This document shows, piece by piece, positions 55,842 to 64,000 of a stretch of DNA of 64,000 bases. Position numbers and translations under genes: made by a program. The notes under the pieces were generated by a model. It was not told the DNA's origin and searched no databases. It worked only from the letters and a program-made list of their open reading frames with translations. Source of the stretch: Microbulbifer sp. THAF38 (GTDB lineage Bacteria > Pseudomonadota > Gammaproteobacteria > Pseudomonadales > Cellvibrionaceae); contig NZ_CP045369.1 of NCBI RefSeq assembly GCF_009363535.1, positions 3,793,001 to 3,857,000 of the forward strand, read 5' to 3'. Within the stretch, counting starts at the first letter, position 1, and the number at the start of each line of letters is the position of its first letter.

Positions 55842-56161
55842 TGGAATTTAATGAATACGAAATCACAGCCAAGCAAGTCGCTGTTCATTACTCAAAAAAA
55901 TTGAAAAATCAATTTGCTGAAAACATAGTACTCGGTAAGAATGACATTGCTTCAGCCGAAGATGCAAAGCGGTTAACCCAGTTTTTTTGGGATATGGCAG
56001 ACCAAGCAGCTGAAGATTACCAGGCCGACGAAGAGTTAGAGCTTGAAGTAGACCTTGAGAGCTGCATGGAAAGACTAATGAATATCTTCATCGGCTATAC
56101 CAAAAGAGCAGGCTTTAACCAACAATGGATTGAGGAATCCAATAGGATTAACGGCTCATAG
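55838..56161 (+). CDS. Hypothetical acidic protein, second gene of the two-gene module
   Basis: This 107-residue product starts MMEFNEYEITAKQ at the ATG overlapping the previous stop (ATGA). It is strongly acidic in the middle (ADEELELEVDLESCMERL) and predicted helical. I recognise no family. An acidic small partner following a larger basic protein is the usual layout of antidote-type pairs, but no direct motif supports this. Confidence 0.7.
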   Translation: MMEFNEYEITAKQVAVHYSKKLKNQFAENIVLGKNDIASAEDAKRLTQFFWDMADQAAEDYQADEELELEVDLESCMERLMNIFIGYTKRAGFNQQWIEESNRINGS

Positions 56162-56737
56162 CTCTCATTAAAAGGATCACTATTTTGGGTTCCATTTTCA
56201 ATGAGCCATTGCCATTCGGCAAAATGAGCTCATAAAAAATATAGGCGCCCAAATAATCTTATTGGATTTTATTAAGTTTTCTCCAGCGTCAAAGCTGCGT
56301 AGAATCGAGTGATATTTATTAAGATTCTGGGCAATGATAAAACCGGCTTCTACAAGCCAACAGCCCAAGATAGAACAAGAACACCGAGAATTTTCTAAAA
56401 GATCCATTCCCCAAAGGAGAACGGTAGCGTGACGTAAGAGTAAGTAAAAGGCGCTGACCCAAGGTGCGGCAACACCCGGGGCCAGCTAACCAAATTGATA
56501 CCATAGTTATCAAAGTGGCTCCATGAATGGTACGCTAGAAACCCGCTCGTCTTCAATAAAAGGTTGCACATTCAGCAGCCTGAGGCGACTCCCCAAGCAC
56601 TGGGAGTCTAGCGCCCGCCTTTTCTTCTTTTATGCCTACCGTTCTCGCGCCCCTCCTCGTCTTTCCGACTGCTTCTTCCCAAGCTTTCCCATTGTGGAAT
56701 AGTCATCCCATAACTTGCTGACCAGAAGGAAATACAC
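56162..56737. other. Noncoding region between the two-gene module and csrA
   Basis: About 575 bases hold only short frames without ribosome sites. The csrA ribosome site AAGGAA is near 56723. No RNA gene or mobile-element end is recognisable. Confidence 0.5.
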
Positions 56738-56923
56738 ATGTTGATTTTAAAACGCCGGGCCGGAGAGAATCTTAGGATTGGAGCCAATGTCTCAGTCACC
56801 ATATTGGAGGTTAAAGGTAATCAAGTGAGGATAGGAATAAACGCTCCCAAGTCTTTACCTGTTCACCGAGAGGAGATTTATAGACGTATTCAAAAGGAAC
56901 AAGACATGATCAATGAGGATTGA
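56738..56923 (+). CDS. csrA: Carbon storage regulator CsrA/RsmA homologue
   Basis: This 61-residue RNA-binding protein has the family core [53 protein letters not shown]. The Arg44-type position is retained in HREE. CsrA binds GGA hairpins in leader RNAs and controls biofilm, motility and carbon use. The gene is monocistronic at the edge of an accessory region. The usual chromosomal csrA lies between alaS and tRNA-Ser, so this may be an additional copy. Leaders such as those of the curlin genes could be targets, but that is speculative. Confidence 0.92.
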   Translation: MLILKRRAGENLRIGANVSVTILEVKGNQVRIGINAPKSLPVHREEIYRRIQKEQDMINED

Positions 56924-57295
56924 CGAGAAAGTGAACGTTGCAGCTGGGTTTCCTCACTTGAAATCTAAATTTTTTATAAGGCTCCAACCATGACCCCTGA
57001 AATATAAAGAAATTTCCCACCAAACTTGTATAAACCACAAAAATTCACCACATCTTTGAGCATACCGACCATCAATGACAATGTTATATTGAAATCAATA
57101 ATGATTGATCCGCCTACATCTGATATTTTAGTAGGGCTGTAATCACATCAATGGATTAACCGACCAATAAGATATTTATTAACGTGTAAGGAATCATATT
57201 CTTAGCCGCTAGTGTAAATACGTCTATTTTTTGGCGACCGCTCCATTGCAAGTAAGACAGCAAGATTTACAAACACAATTAAACTGGAAGTAACC
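56924..57295. other. Noncoding region upstream of the membrane protein at 57296
   Basis: About 370 AT-rich bases without a plausible gene. It likely holds the promoter of the next gene. Nothing specific is recognised. Confidence 0.5.
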
Positions 57296-58114
57296 GTGAA
57301 GCTTATTCTGAAACTCTTCGCATTCACTGTATTGATTTATCCTCTCCTTACTTCTGCCGAGCTCGCTGAGAATAGCTTAGAACCGAAGGAAGAGGTGGAT
57401 TTCGCTAAGGATTATCTCAACAGGTTTCTGCAGGGGGACTTCGACTATGTAAAGAGCCTTATTGATCCAGTGATATCCGACGAGCTTTCCCCTGAACTAC
57501 TGGAAAGAATGCTCGGCTATGTTCCTGAAGGAAAGCTACTCTCCACCGAGCTAATTGGCTCAGAGGTGAAAGCCACCAGTAGCACTTGGACAGGGAATTT
57601 CGTCTTCGAGTACCACTTTGAAGGTGGCTGGGCCTTGGCTAATGCCGCAATCAAACGAGCGGGAGGGAAGACCACCATTATTGGCCTCAATGTTTACAGA
57701 ACATCGGCATCGCAAAAGGAGTTAAACCGCTTTTCTCTATTCGGCAAGTTACCTTTACATTATCTAGTATTAGCGACGACTTTTCTTGTCCCGATATTTA
57801 TCCTAGTAACACTGGTGATCTGCATTAAAACCCCCATTCAACAGCGCAAGTGGCTGTGGATTCTATTTATCCTATTTAGTGTTGGAGCTATAAAGCTTAA
57901 CTGGACCACTGGGGCTTACCAAATAAAGCTCCTCAGCTTCCATCTTTTTGGTGGCGGAGCAGTATCTGCGAGTGAGCATGCTCCACTAATTCTTACCGCA
58001 GGATTCCCATTAGGCGCCATCGTTTTCTGGTTCAAACGCCGCAGCTTGATTGGGCAGATTAAGAAAATCGAAGAGAAACATACCGAGGTTAAAGAAGCCG
58101 ATACCTCAATCTAA
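57296..58114 (+). CDS. Exported-domain membrane protein of unknown function
   Basis: A GTG at 57296 after GGAAG opens a 272-codon frame. It starts with a signal peptide (MKLILKLFAFTVLIYPLLTSAEL). A soluble region follows (about 25-140) with FAKDYLNRFLQGDFDYVKSLID, resembling small DUF3887-type periplasmic domains. Three or four hydrophobic segments are at about residues 158-180, 188-202 and 225-245, and the charged tail is EKHTEVKEADTSI. The layout suggests an inner-membrane protein with a periplasmic N-terminal domain. Function is unknown, and no neighbour explains it. Confidence 0.7.
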   Translation: MKLILKLFAFTVLIYPLLTSAELAENSLEPKEEVDFAKDYLNRFLQGDFDYVKSLIDPVISDELSPELLERMLGYVPEGKLLSTELIGSEVKATSSTWTGNFVFEYHFEGGWALANAAIKRAGGKTTIIGLNVYRTSASQKELNRFSLFGKLPLHYLVLATTFLVPIFILVTLVICIKTPIQQRKWLWILFILFSVGAIKLNWTTGAYQIKLLSFHLFGGGAVSASEHAPLILTAGFPLGAIVFWFKRRSLIGQIKKIEEKHTEVKEADTSI

Positions 58115-58195
58115 GGCACTATAAATAGAAAATCTCAATAAAAAGAGCTAATAGCGGGTAACAGGAAAACCCTGTCTCACTGGGTAATATTTGAT

Positions 58196-58414
58196 CTATC
58201 CCTGAGCCCGCTTAGCCTCTCTCGTAAGATCGGCCACACACCTATAGGATACCCCGGTATGACTTAGGTTGTATGTGTCATTCAATGTTGTGATGCCGAG
58301 CTCTTCGTTACTCCCAATTGAAAAGCCCCATTGGTGAGAACCAACTATAGATTCATTTCCTAGTCCCCAATATCCTACCCACTTGATTACTCTGCATATC
58401 GCTATAAGATTCCA
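58196..58414 (-). pseudogene. Start-less open frame, possible gene remnant
   Basis: A leftward frame of about 73 codons stays open after an in-frame TAA and reads WVGYWGLGNESIVGSHQWGFSIG, YNLSHTGVSYRCVADLTREAKRAQ before a TAG at 58196. It has no plausible start codon until late, yet its composition is protein-like. It may be the C-terminal end of a deleted gene. I cannot name the family, and chance openness is possible. Confidence 0.3.
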
Positions 58415-58489
58415 CGCTTAATTTTTATGAGGCAATACTGTGCTTGTGCCTCATAGAAGATGTTATTTAAAAAGAACTCAGGTCGTAAA

Positions 58490-58849
58490 ATGAACAAGTT
58501 TCTCGCCCTTATCACCATTGCCCTTGCAACCACTTCCTGTATGAAACTCGAAGTCAAACCGGGCCGGGTTATTGGAGATACCGTGGATGCAGGCAAAGAT
58601 GCCTACCAAAGCATTCAACGCAGTCGCCGTGGCGAGGAGGAGAGAGGCTTCTCTCACAAGACCAGTTTCGATTCTGCCATTTCTAATGCAGCCAATATTG
58701 CTGGCTGTAAGGAAGAGCTGTTGGAGGTCGTTAGTATTTCAGACCTGGTTGTATCCCAGGTGATTTCTGAGTCTTCAGAAGTATTGGTTAAAGACGGCGA
58801 TAAAACCATCCACTGCTCAATGCAGGTGGTGGTGCGCCCTAAAGCTTAA
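58490..58849 (+). CDS. Small lipoprotein of unknown function
   Basis: Starting at the ATG at 58490 gives 119 residues with a signal and lipobox-like TTSC (Cys17). The mature protein has a Gly/Asp segment (VIGDTVDAGKDAYQSIQRSRRGEEERGF) and ends in a beta-like domain (ELLEVVSISDLVVSQVISESSEVLVKDGDKTIHCSMQVVVR). The family is unknown to me. It precedes the DUF4166 gene by 50 bases, so they may be cotranscribed. Confidence 0.75.
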   Translation: MNKFLALITIALATTSCMKLEVKPGRVIGDTVDAGKDAYQSIQRSRRGEEERGFSHKTSFDSAISNAANIAGCKEELLEVVSISDLVVSQVISESSEVLVKDGDKTIHCSMQVVVRPKA

Positions 58850-58899
58850 GCTCGACTGCAAACTATGAGACCCCCAATGGTTTCTTGAGAGCGATAAGA

Positions 58900-59463
58900 A
58901 TGAAAAATGCGGTGCTCGATTGGTTTGGACCGGATTTCGGCAAGCTGAATCCACTTTTGCAAAAGCTGCATAGAAAGGGGGCTAGGCTCAATGGTGAGGT
59001 GGATATCCGCTTTGGTTCTGGTGTTGCCGGCTGGATTGGTCGACGAGTGGCTCGCAAATTGGGGGTCCCCGCAAAGGCTGGCAAGGTGCCTTTCTCTGTG
59101 GAAATCCACCATTCCGCCAAAACACTGATCTGGTCCCGCACCTTTGCCGACAGCCATACCGTTACCTCAGAATTTCACCCAGTAAAAACTTATCAACAAG
59201 GTGGTTACTGGGTTGAGTCCACTGGACCAATCAAAATACAGCTTGGGGTTTCCACTGAGGGTGGCAACTGGCAATGGTTGCAACGTTCTGTGTCAATTTT
59301 TCGACTCCCAATTCCAACAATATTACGGCCAAAGGTTTCTGCTGGAAAAGCAATTGTGAATGGGCTCTACCAGTTTGAGGTGAAAATCTCCTTACCGGTG
59401 CTGGGTTTTCTCTTCGGTTACTCAGGCACGCTAAAGGAAGATGTTGAAGAAACGATCGGGTAG
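58900..59463 (+). CDS. DUF4166 domain-containing protein
   Basis: The ATG at 58900 gives 187 residues with the DUF4166 start FGPDFGKLNPLLQKLHRKGARLNGEVDI, followed by IHHSAKTLIWSRTFADS and the C-terminal VSAGKAIVNGLYQFEVKISLPVLGFLFGYSGTL. The domain has no settled biochemical role and is often found beside oxidoreductases or membrane genes. Its position after a small lipoprotein and before the DUF2339 gene suggests a small cell-envelope group. Confidence 0.82.
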   Translation: MKNAVLDWFGPDFGKLNPLLQKLHRKGARLNGEVDIRFGSGVAGWIGRRVARKLGVPAKAGKVPFSVEIHHSAKTLIWSRTFADSHTVTSEFHPVKTYQQGGYWVESTGPIKIQLGVSTEGGNWQWLQRSVSIFRLPIPTILRPKVSAGKAIVNGLYQFEVKISLPVLGFLFGYSGTLKEDVEETIG

Positions 59464-59538
59464 ATCCGTGCGGTTAACTATGCACTTGCCGTAGGAAAAG
59501 GCACAGGATAGTCTCGATCAAAACGATAAGAGCAAGTT

Positions 59539-62500
59539 ATGGAAAGTGAACTGCTATCACTCCGAGCAGAGCTAGCTCTGCTAGAGAGAGACAATCGCCG
59601 CCGACTGGAGACCTTCGAACGGCGGCTCTCTGCCCTTGAAGCACAACTTAGGCGGGGCAAAACTGAAAACAAAGAAGTCTTAGCAGGAAGCACCGCTGAG
59701 TTAGAGGATGATTTAGCCCTGCTTATGGGCACACCTACCAAGCCCCGCCGGGTCATTGCGCAAGCTCAGCCAGCAATCTTAACCCCCACTAAGGCACCTG
59801 CTGAACCCAAATCACCGTCTCAAAAAGACAGAAAAGCATCAGCAACCACACCATGGTCACAGGAAGGGTTGGCCAGCCTAGTAGCACCAGCCCTGGAACC
59901 ACTCAACCGCGTGTGGGAGCCCCTTATGGGCTTTTATCGCCACTACCAGCGTCAGGGTAAGGCTCCGGTATTCTTTATGACCGCAGCCGGCATATTGGCG
60001 CTGGTGTTTGGCTTCGCTTATTTGCTGCAGTTCTCTTTCAACAACTATTTGGGCCCAATTGGTAAGGTTACTCTGGGCTTTCTAGTCGCAGCAGCAACAA
60101 CCTTTGGCGGTGTCACATTCAGCCGGCGAATGCCTCATATGGCCGACTACGGCTCCGGACTAATAGCACTCGGGGTGATTCTTCTCTATCTATGTGGGTA
60201 CTTTGCCGGGCCCTACTACCAGTTGGTACCTATCCCCATAGGAGTCGGCCTGTTGGTAGTGACAACAGGCCTCTCCTACTTACTCGCCCTATTATTTGAG
60301 ACACGAGTGGTGTCCATGGTGACCCTGCTGGGCGGCGCCACCATGCCTTTGGTGGCGAATCATTTTGATCCATCGGCACTGGTTTATCTCAGCTACTTAT
60401 TGGCACTCGCCCTTGCCATGCTGCATTTATCCAGGCAAATACGCTGGCCACAGCTTGCAATGGTAACTATGGCGCTGAGTGCCGGCATTTTTGAGTTTTC
60501 GATCTCAAACCTGGATGAAACCGCCTCAACCTGGGGGCCACTGCTGATATTGCACGGCTTCTTTTATGGCTTTGCCCATTACGCCTTACGAGGACTGCGT
60601 ACCGAACTGATAGAAACCAAAGGGCTGGAGCGAAAGCGCCTGATTATTATTGCCGCAAACCTGCTGTTATTTATCCACATCAGCTGGTCGTTGGCCCCCA
60701 GCAGCAATGCGCTGGGCATAGTGTGGCTGCTTAACCTTCTACCCTGGATGGCGCTGGCCATTTATTCACGCTGGCTGTTTGGCTACAGCGCCACCAGTGT
60801 TTCCGCCCGTGTTGTACAGAATATGGCTCTACTACATGGTGGATTGCTGGCAGGTTTGGCCATCCTGGCGTTGTGCAGTCCCGCTTTACTGGGAATTGTC
60901 TGGTGCCTTGAAGGATTGTTGCTGATTTTTCTCGGTGCCCGTTTTGGCTTTATCAGTGTAAGAAGCGAGGGTTATATCGCCCTTACTGCCGCAGGCCTTA
61001 CCATGCTGTGGCAAGCTCTGGCCTGGGTAGCTGGAAGTGTTGTTCCCGCACCGATGTTGCTTTCATTAAGCGCAGACGCTGGCTGGGGTAACTGGCTGGT
61101 ACTCTGTGCTGCTGCCTTCGCATTAACCCGGCTATTACGGCACTGTGCAGACCGGATCACTCCTGCAGAACACCGTTTAGCCACTCTTGCAGATAATGCT
61201 TTTGCGGTGTTTTTATCCACAAGCTTCCTGCTATCAGTCGGAATCCTCTGGCCCCAAGGCATGTGGCTACTTGCCCTGTTACCAATGGGCTTTTTGATCT
61301 GGCGTGGCCAGCGCACTGGCTCAGCATTTTGTGAATGGTTGGGACTCAGCCATTACTTACTGCTGTTTGTCCCATTGCTGGCGAGTGCATCGATTGTGGG
61401 TAACTTACATTTCTACGATCAAATACCTTATGGAAAGATCGCCAGCGTGGAAGCCTTCCTCAGCTTGTGGATGATTGCAGCTCTGTATAAGTATCTGGAT
61501 ATGCAATCCACAGGCTTCTCCCTGGCACTCAATTTGCGCAAGCTGTTTTACGCTCTGTTGCCAATATTTTTCCTACCGACGGTGATTTATAAAGCCAGCG
61601 ATTACTTCCCCATTGCCGTTTGGTTATCTTGCGCTATAGCCCTAGGGCTTTATACATGCCTAAAACTGGAAGTATTAAAACAGGAACTGCGGATCTTAAT
61701 TGTAGGCGCAAGCTTTGTAGCAGTGAGCGGCTGTGCCCTGCGGGAATTTGCCGACTGGCAAGGCCTTGCTATGAGTGGGCTGCTGTTGGGGTTAGTATCA
61801 CTGACTGCGTTGTTGTGGATCGGTCAAGGGTTGCGGCGAAAGCCCGTTGGCAAGGATTGGCAGTTGGCCCTGCACCGTGCACTCAAGCCACTCCTTCCTT
61901 TGGCTTTTTACTATCTCGCGGCAACACTGTTTATTATTAGCTATGCGCTAAGCCGGGACTTTGCACTGGCCCTCTTACTTTGCCAGCTGTACTTCGCCAG
62001 TCTGTATGTTTTTAAACCCAAATTAGCCCCACTGCGCAATCAGTTGACTCCACTTTATATGTTGAGTCTGCGCCTGTTTGAGTTTATTACCTTGTTACAG
62101 GTTGCAGCAGTAATCACCAATTCCAATAAGGCGCCAATGATCGGGATTTATAATTTAGTGGCCTTGGGAATTGCTTCGCTGCTGGTTTATCAGCGTTTCT
62201 TCGCCAATAGAGCCGTTTGGCCCGATCGTAGGCTGTTTAACCTGTGGGCATTGCACCTCACAGCAATTCCACTTTATATCGCTCTGCTGGCACAAATACT
62301 GGAAACCATGTGGCTGCCAGCAATATCTTTTGCCCTAGTGGTGCATGCAACACTACTACTATTCCAGACCCTGAAACCAGGTACTCAAAAGTTACTGAAG
62401 CTCTCACTCATGTTGTTCGGCATTGCCGCACTTAAAATTGTGCTTTGGGATATGCAGGATTTTTCTCTGATACAGAAAATTGTGGTCTGTATGCTGGTAG

Positions 62501-62571
62501 GGCTCTGTATGTTGGGGGCAGCATTCCAGTACCAGAGATTCTTATCGACTAAAGAAGAAAGCACTTATTGA
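59539..62571 (+). CDS. Large DUF2339 multi-pass membrane protein
   Basis: This 1010-residue protein begins with a short coiled coil (ELLSLRAELALLERDNRRRLETFERRL, about 3-35) and a Pro/Lys-rich linker. From about residue 145 there are well over twenty hydrophobic helices with very short loops to the C-terminus, for example FFMTAAGILALVFGFAYLLQF and GKVTLGFLVAAATTFGGV. This matches the DUF2339 family, which has no proven function but the look of a giant membrane scaffold or transporter. A hairpin terminator follows at 62593. Confidence 0.85.
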   Translation: MESELLSLRAELALLERDNRRRLETFERRLSALEAQLRRGKTENKEVLAGSTAELEDDLALLMGTPTKPRRVIAQAQPAILTPTKAPAEPKSPSQKDRKASATTPWSQEGLASLVAPALEPLNRVWEPLMGFYRHYQRQGKAPVFFMTAAGILALVFGFAYLLQFSFNNYLGPIGKVTLGFLVAAATTFGGVTFSRRMPHMADYGSGLIALGVILLYLCGYFAGPYYQLVPIPIGVGLLVVTTGLSYLLALLFETRVVSMVTLLGGATMPLVANHFDPSALVYLSYLLALALAMLHLSRQIRWPQLAMVTMALSAGIFEFSISNLDETASTWGPLLILHGFFYGFAHYALRGLRTELIETKGLERKRLIIIAANLLLFIHISWSLAPSSNALGIVWLLNLLPWMALAIYSRWLFGYSATSVSARVVQNMALLHGGLLAGLAILALCSPALLGIVWCLEGLLLIFLGARFGFISVRSEGYIALTAAGLTMLWQALAWVAGSVVPAPMLLSLSADAGWGNWLVLCAAAFALTRLLRHCADRITPAEHRLATLADNAFAVFLSTSFLLSVGILWPQGMWLLALLPMGFLIWRGQRTGSAFCEWLGLSHYLLLFVPLLASASIVGNLHFYDQIPYGKIASVEAFLSLWMIAALYKYLDMQSTGFSLALNLRKLFYALLPIFFLPTVIYKASDYFPIAVWLSCAIALGLYTCLKLEVLKQELRILIVGASFVAVSGCALREFADWQGLAMSGLLLGLVSLTALLWIGQGLRRKPVGKDWQLALHRALKPLLPLAFYYLAATLFIISYALSRDFALALLLCQLYFASLYVFKPKLAPLRNQLTPLYMLSLRLFEFITLLQVAAVITNSNKAPMIGIYNLVALGIASLLVYQRFFANRAVWPDRRLFNLWALHLTAIPLYIALLAQILETMWLPAISFALVVHATLLLFQTLKPGTQKLLKLSLMLFGIAALKIVLWDMQDFSLIQKIVVCMLVGLCMLGAAFQYQRFLSTKEESTY

Positions 62572-62592
62572 CATAACTTTTTACAAAATTAT

Positions 62593-62615
62593 AAATGGGC
62601 CTCCTAGGCCCATTT
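62593..62615 (+). terminator. Terminator after the DUF2339 gene
   Basis: AAATGGGCCT (62593-62602) and AGGCCCATTT (62606-62615) form a perfect ten-base stem around CCT. A T-rich stretch follows after AAC. Confidence 0.85.
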
Positions 62616-63051
62616 AACTTTTTTCATTTCAATAATTAAATAAATAAAAAAACAACTAGCAAATTTATGCATCCATTTAAAAAATCTAGAGAAAACAGAA
62701 CCAATTTATCCAATCAGTTAACCTGTTCAACATTTACCCCATAAATTGATAATATCTATCATTAATTACGCCACAAAACTATAAACTGTAAATTTTTCCT
62801 ATGAAATTGATAAATTACAGCAAAAAATGTTGCCTCACAGATTGAAACGTATAGAAAATCCGTACTAGCAAGACAACAACACTATCACTCTAGCATTCAA
62901 ATAATGAGTCTTTGCTTATATTGAACTGTCTGCTTAAAACCCTATTTTTCCATCAAATCTCTGGAAGCCGGGGTAAGAAAAAATCAAGCTAATAATATTT
63001 ATTGCTTCGAACTTTTAGTGACCAACCAGGCAATATCAGATTGCCAAAAGG
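62616..63051. other. AT-rich region without genes
   Basis: About 435 bases lack any convincing gene or repeat. It ends near the ompW remnant and may have been its promoter region. An AAAGGAGAA sequence lies just before the remnant. Confidence 0.5.
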
Positions 63052-63454
63052 AGAATTTATCGTTCGCGCCAGCGCCGCGCGGTCGTCCCCAATGACGACT
63101 CCGATACTCTGTATTTAAACGGCAGTGCATTACACTCATTTTTTCAGCGAGCATATCAACCATACGGCGCAGAACTACTTTGGGATTGTACTCGGGGCTG
63201 AGTCACTGGCCAGATGGAGGGTAGATAATTCCTGGGGGCTGGCTGGGGAAGTTGGTACTGGTGTTGCCTTTGGCAGGGACAGCCGCTGGCTGTTCAATAC
63301 GACTATTTGGTACCTTGATATTGATGCTGAAGCAGAGATTCACTTACGATCCGGCCTTAATGTTAGATCCCGCATCCATCTGGATATAGACGTGGATTGC
63401 ATATTGATCCCTTTGTTTCTCCTTGGGGGCTGGATACCACTTCTGAGATCCTAG
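63052..63454 (+). pseudogene. ompW pseudogene with internal deletion and frameshift
   Basis: The start reads FIVRASAAR. After a one-base frame change it continues VVPNDDSDTLYLNGS, the N-terminal mature part of OmpW. Near 63120 it jumps to HYTHFFSEHINHTAQNYFG, then RVDNSWGLAGEVGTGVAFGRDSRWLFNTTIWYLDIDAEAEIHL, which is the C-terminal part. Roughly the middle hundred residues of the eight-stranded barrel are missing, and the end is altered. OmpW is an outer-membrane porin-like protein for small hydrophobic compounds. The remnant cannot fold as such. Confidence 0.75.
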
Positions 63455-63474
63455 CCACCCAGTTTTACCCCTTT

Positions 63475-63527
63475 CATTCTGCTAAACAGAATGAACAAGC
63501 CTAAATAGACTAATTTTCATTCTGTTA
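63475..63527. promoter_or_regulatory. Palindrome and repeated half-site upstream of the DoxX-family gene
   Basis: CATTCTG (63475-63481) and CAGAATG (63487-63493) are perfect reverse complements around CTAAA. CATTCTGTTAAA recurs at 63518-63529. The pattern looks like an operator with an extra half-site for a dimeric regulator. Confidence 0.5.
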
Positions 63528-63614
63528 AATTTAAATAAACTGCCCCCTAACGACAGCGATAACCCACTTAGAGCACGGCTCTATCGGCCTTTTCACAGTT
63601 TAAGGAGCATTAAA

Positions 63615-64000
63615 ATGACCACTTCTGCTTTATCCACAGCCCAGCCCAGCGCTAACCACAAGCTATTTGCGGGCATCGCAGATCTAAGTGGGCGTATCGG
63701 CCTGGCGGCGATATTCTTACTTGCTGGCGTGAACAAGATTCAGAACTATGAGGGCAGCGCCCAGTACTTAGCCATGGGCGGCCTACCAGAGTTTCTGCTG
63801 CCACTGGTGATTTTGTTTGAGATTGGTGGCGCCCTTGCGTTGATTGTGGGTTTCCAGGTGCGCCTTACCGCACTAGCCTTTGCCGGCTTCAGCTTGCTGA
63901 CCGCGGTAATGTTTCACAATAATCTGTCCGATCAGATGCAGTTTTTGATGTTCTTTAAGAATCTGGCTATGACCGGCGGCTTCCTGGTAGTGGCCGCTCA
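63615..64000 (+). CDS. DoxX family membrane protein (partial at window end)
   Basis: The ATG at 63615 follows AAGGAG, and the frame is open to the window end (at least 128 codons). The start is MTTSALSTAQPSANHKLFAG. The four-helix DoxX core follows: DLSGRIGLAAIFLLAGVNKI, GLPEFLLPLVILFEIGGALALIVGF, and a third helix from RLTALAFAGFSLLTAVMFH then FFKNLAMTGGFLVVAA. DoxX proteins are small quinone-related or redox membrane proteins. The exact role is unknown. The C-terminus lies outside the window. Confidence 0.88.
   Translation, partial: MTTSALSTAQPSANHKLFAGIADLSGRIGLAAIFLLAGVNKIQNYEGSAQYLAMGGLPEFLLPLVILFEIGGALALIVGFQVRLTALAFAGFSLLTAVMFHNNLSDQMQFLMFFKNLAMTGGFLVVAA

Overview
The window comes from a gammaproteobacterium. 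The run grpE-dnaK-dnaJ, dapB, carA-carB-greA with recN, fur, bamE, rnfH, ratA, smpB and ssrA is the Pseudomonas/Cellvibrionales-type housekeeping neighbourhood. The housekeeping genes are fairly GC-rich. The curli cluster and the stretch downstream of ssrA are visibly AT-richer. A marine Cellvibrionales genus such as Microbulbifer would fit, but that is a guess from gene content.

Layout. 1-5.1 kb: a TetR-type repressor gene (cut by the window edge) faces a two-gene RND efflux operon (lipoprotein adaptor plus pump) across two operator-like palindromes. 5.2-8.6 kb: a leftward group encodes an unknown membrane protein, a GDPD-like phosphodiesterase with altered motifs, and a secreted metallo-beta-lactamase-fold hydrolase. 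8.6-20.7 kb: a curli amyloid locus. A CsgD-like regulator, CsgE, CsgF, CsgG and a CsgB-like protein form an operon. Six further large curlin-repeat proteins follow, each with its own leader, ribosome site and hairpin terminator. The regulator would control expression, CsgG would form the outer-membrane pore, CsgE and CsgF would guide export and anchoring, and the seven curlin proteins would be the fibre subunits. This unusually large subunit set is the main accessory feature.

20.7-42.6 kb: core genes. greA, carB and carA lie leftward, with a 270-bp palindromic MITE-like element wedged between carA and carB and an attenuator-like hairpin before carA. Then come a YfiR-family protein, a RimB-RimK fusion, dapB, dnaJ, dnaK and grpE with sigma-32-type promoters, recN with a near-consensus LexA box, an acyltransferase, fur, bamE, rnfH, ratA, and smpB between two sodium-dependent (NSS) transporters.

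42.8-56.2 kb: ssrA (tmRNA) and an insertion hotspot. The tmRNA 3' end is repeated 1.5 kb downstream, in front of what looks like the original ssrA terminator. Between the copies lie a broken integrase and an unknown gene. Beyond them are fragments (GNAT acetyltransferase, IS transposase, a small gene with an in-frame stop). An intact leftward restriction operon follows: Xis-like HTH, Mrr-type nuclease, HsdM, HsdS, HsdR. A second Mrr fragment and an unknown two-gene module come next. 56.7-64 kb: a csrA gene, several membrane or lipoprotein genes (including DUF4166 and a very large DUF2339 protein), a collapsed ompW pseudogene and the start of a DoxX-family gene.
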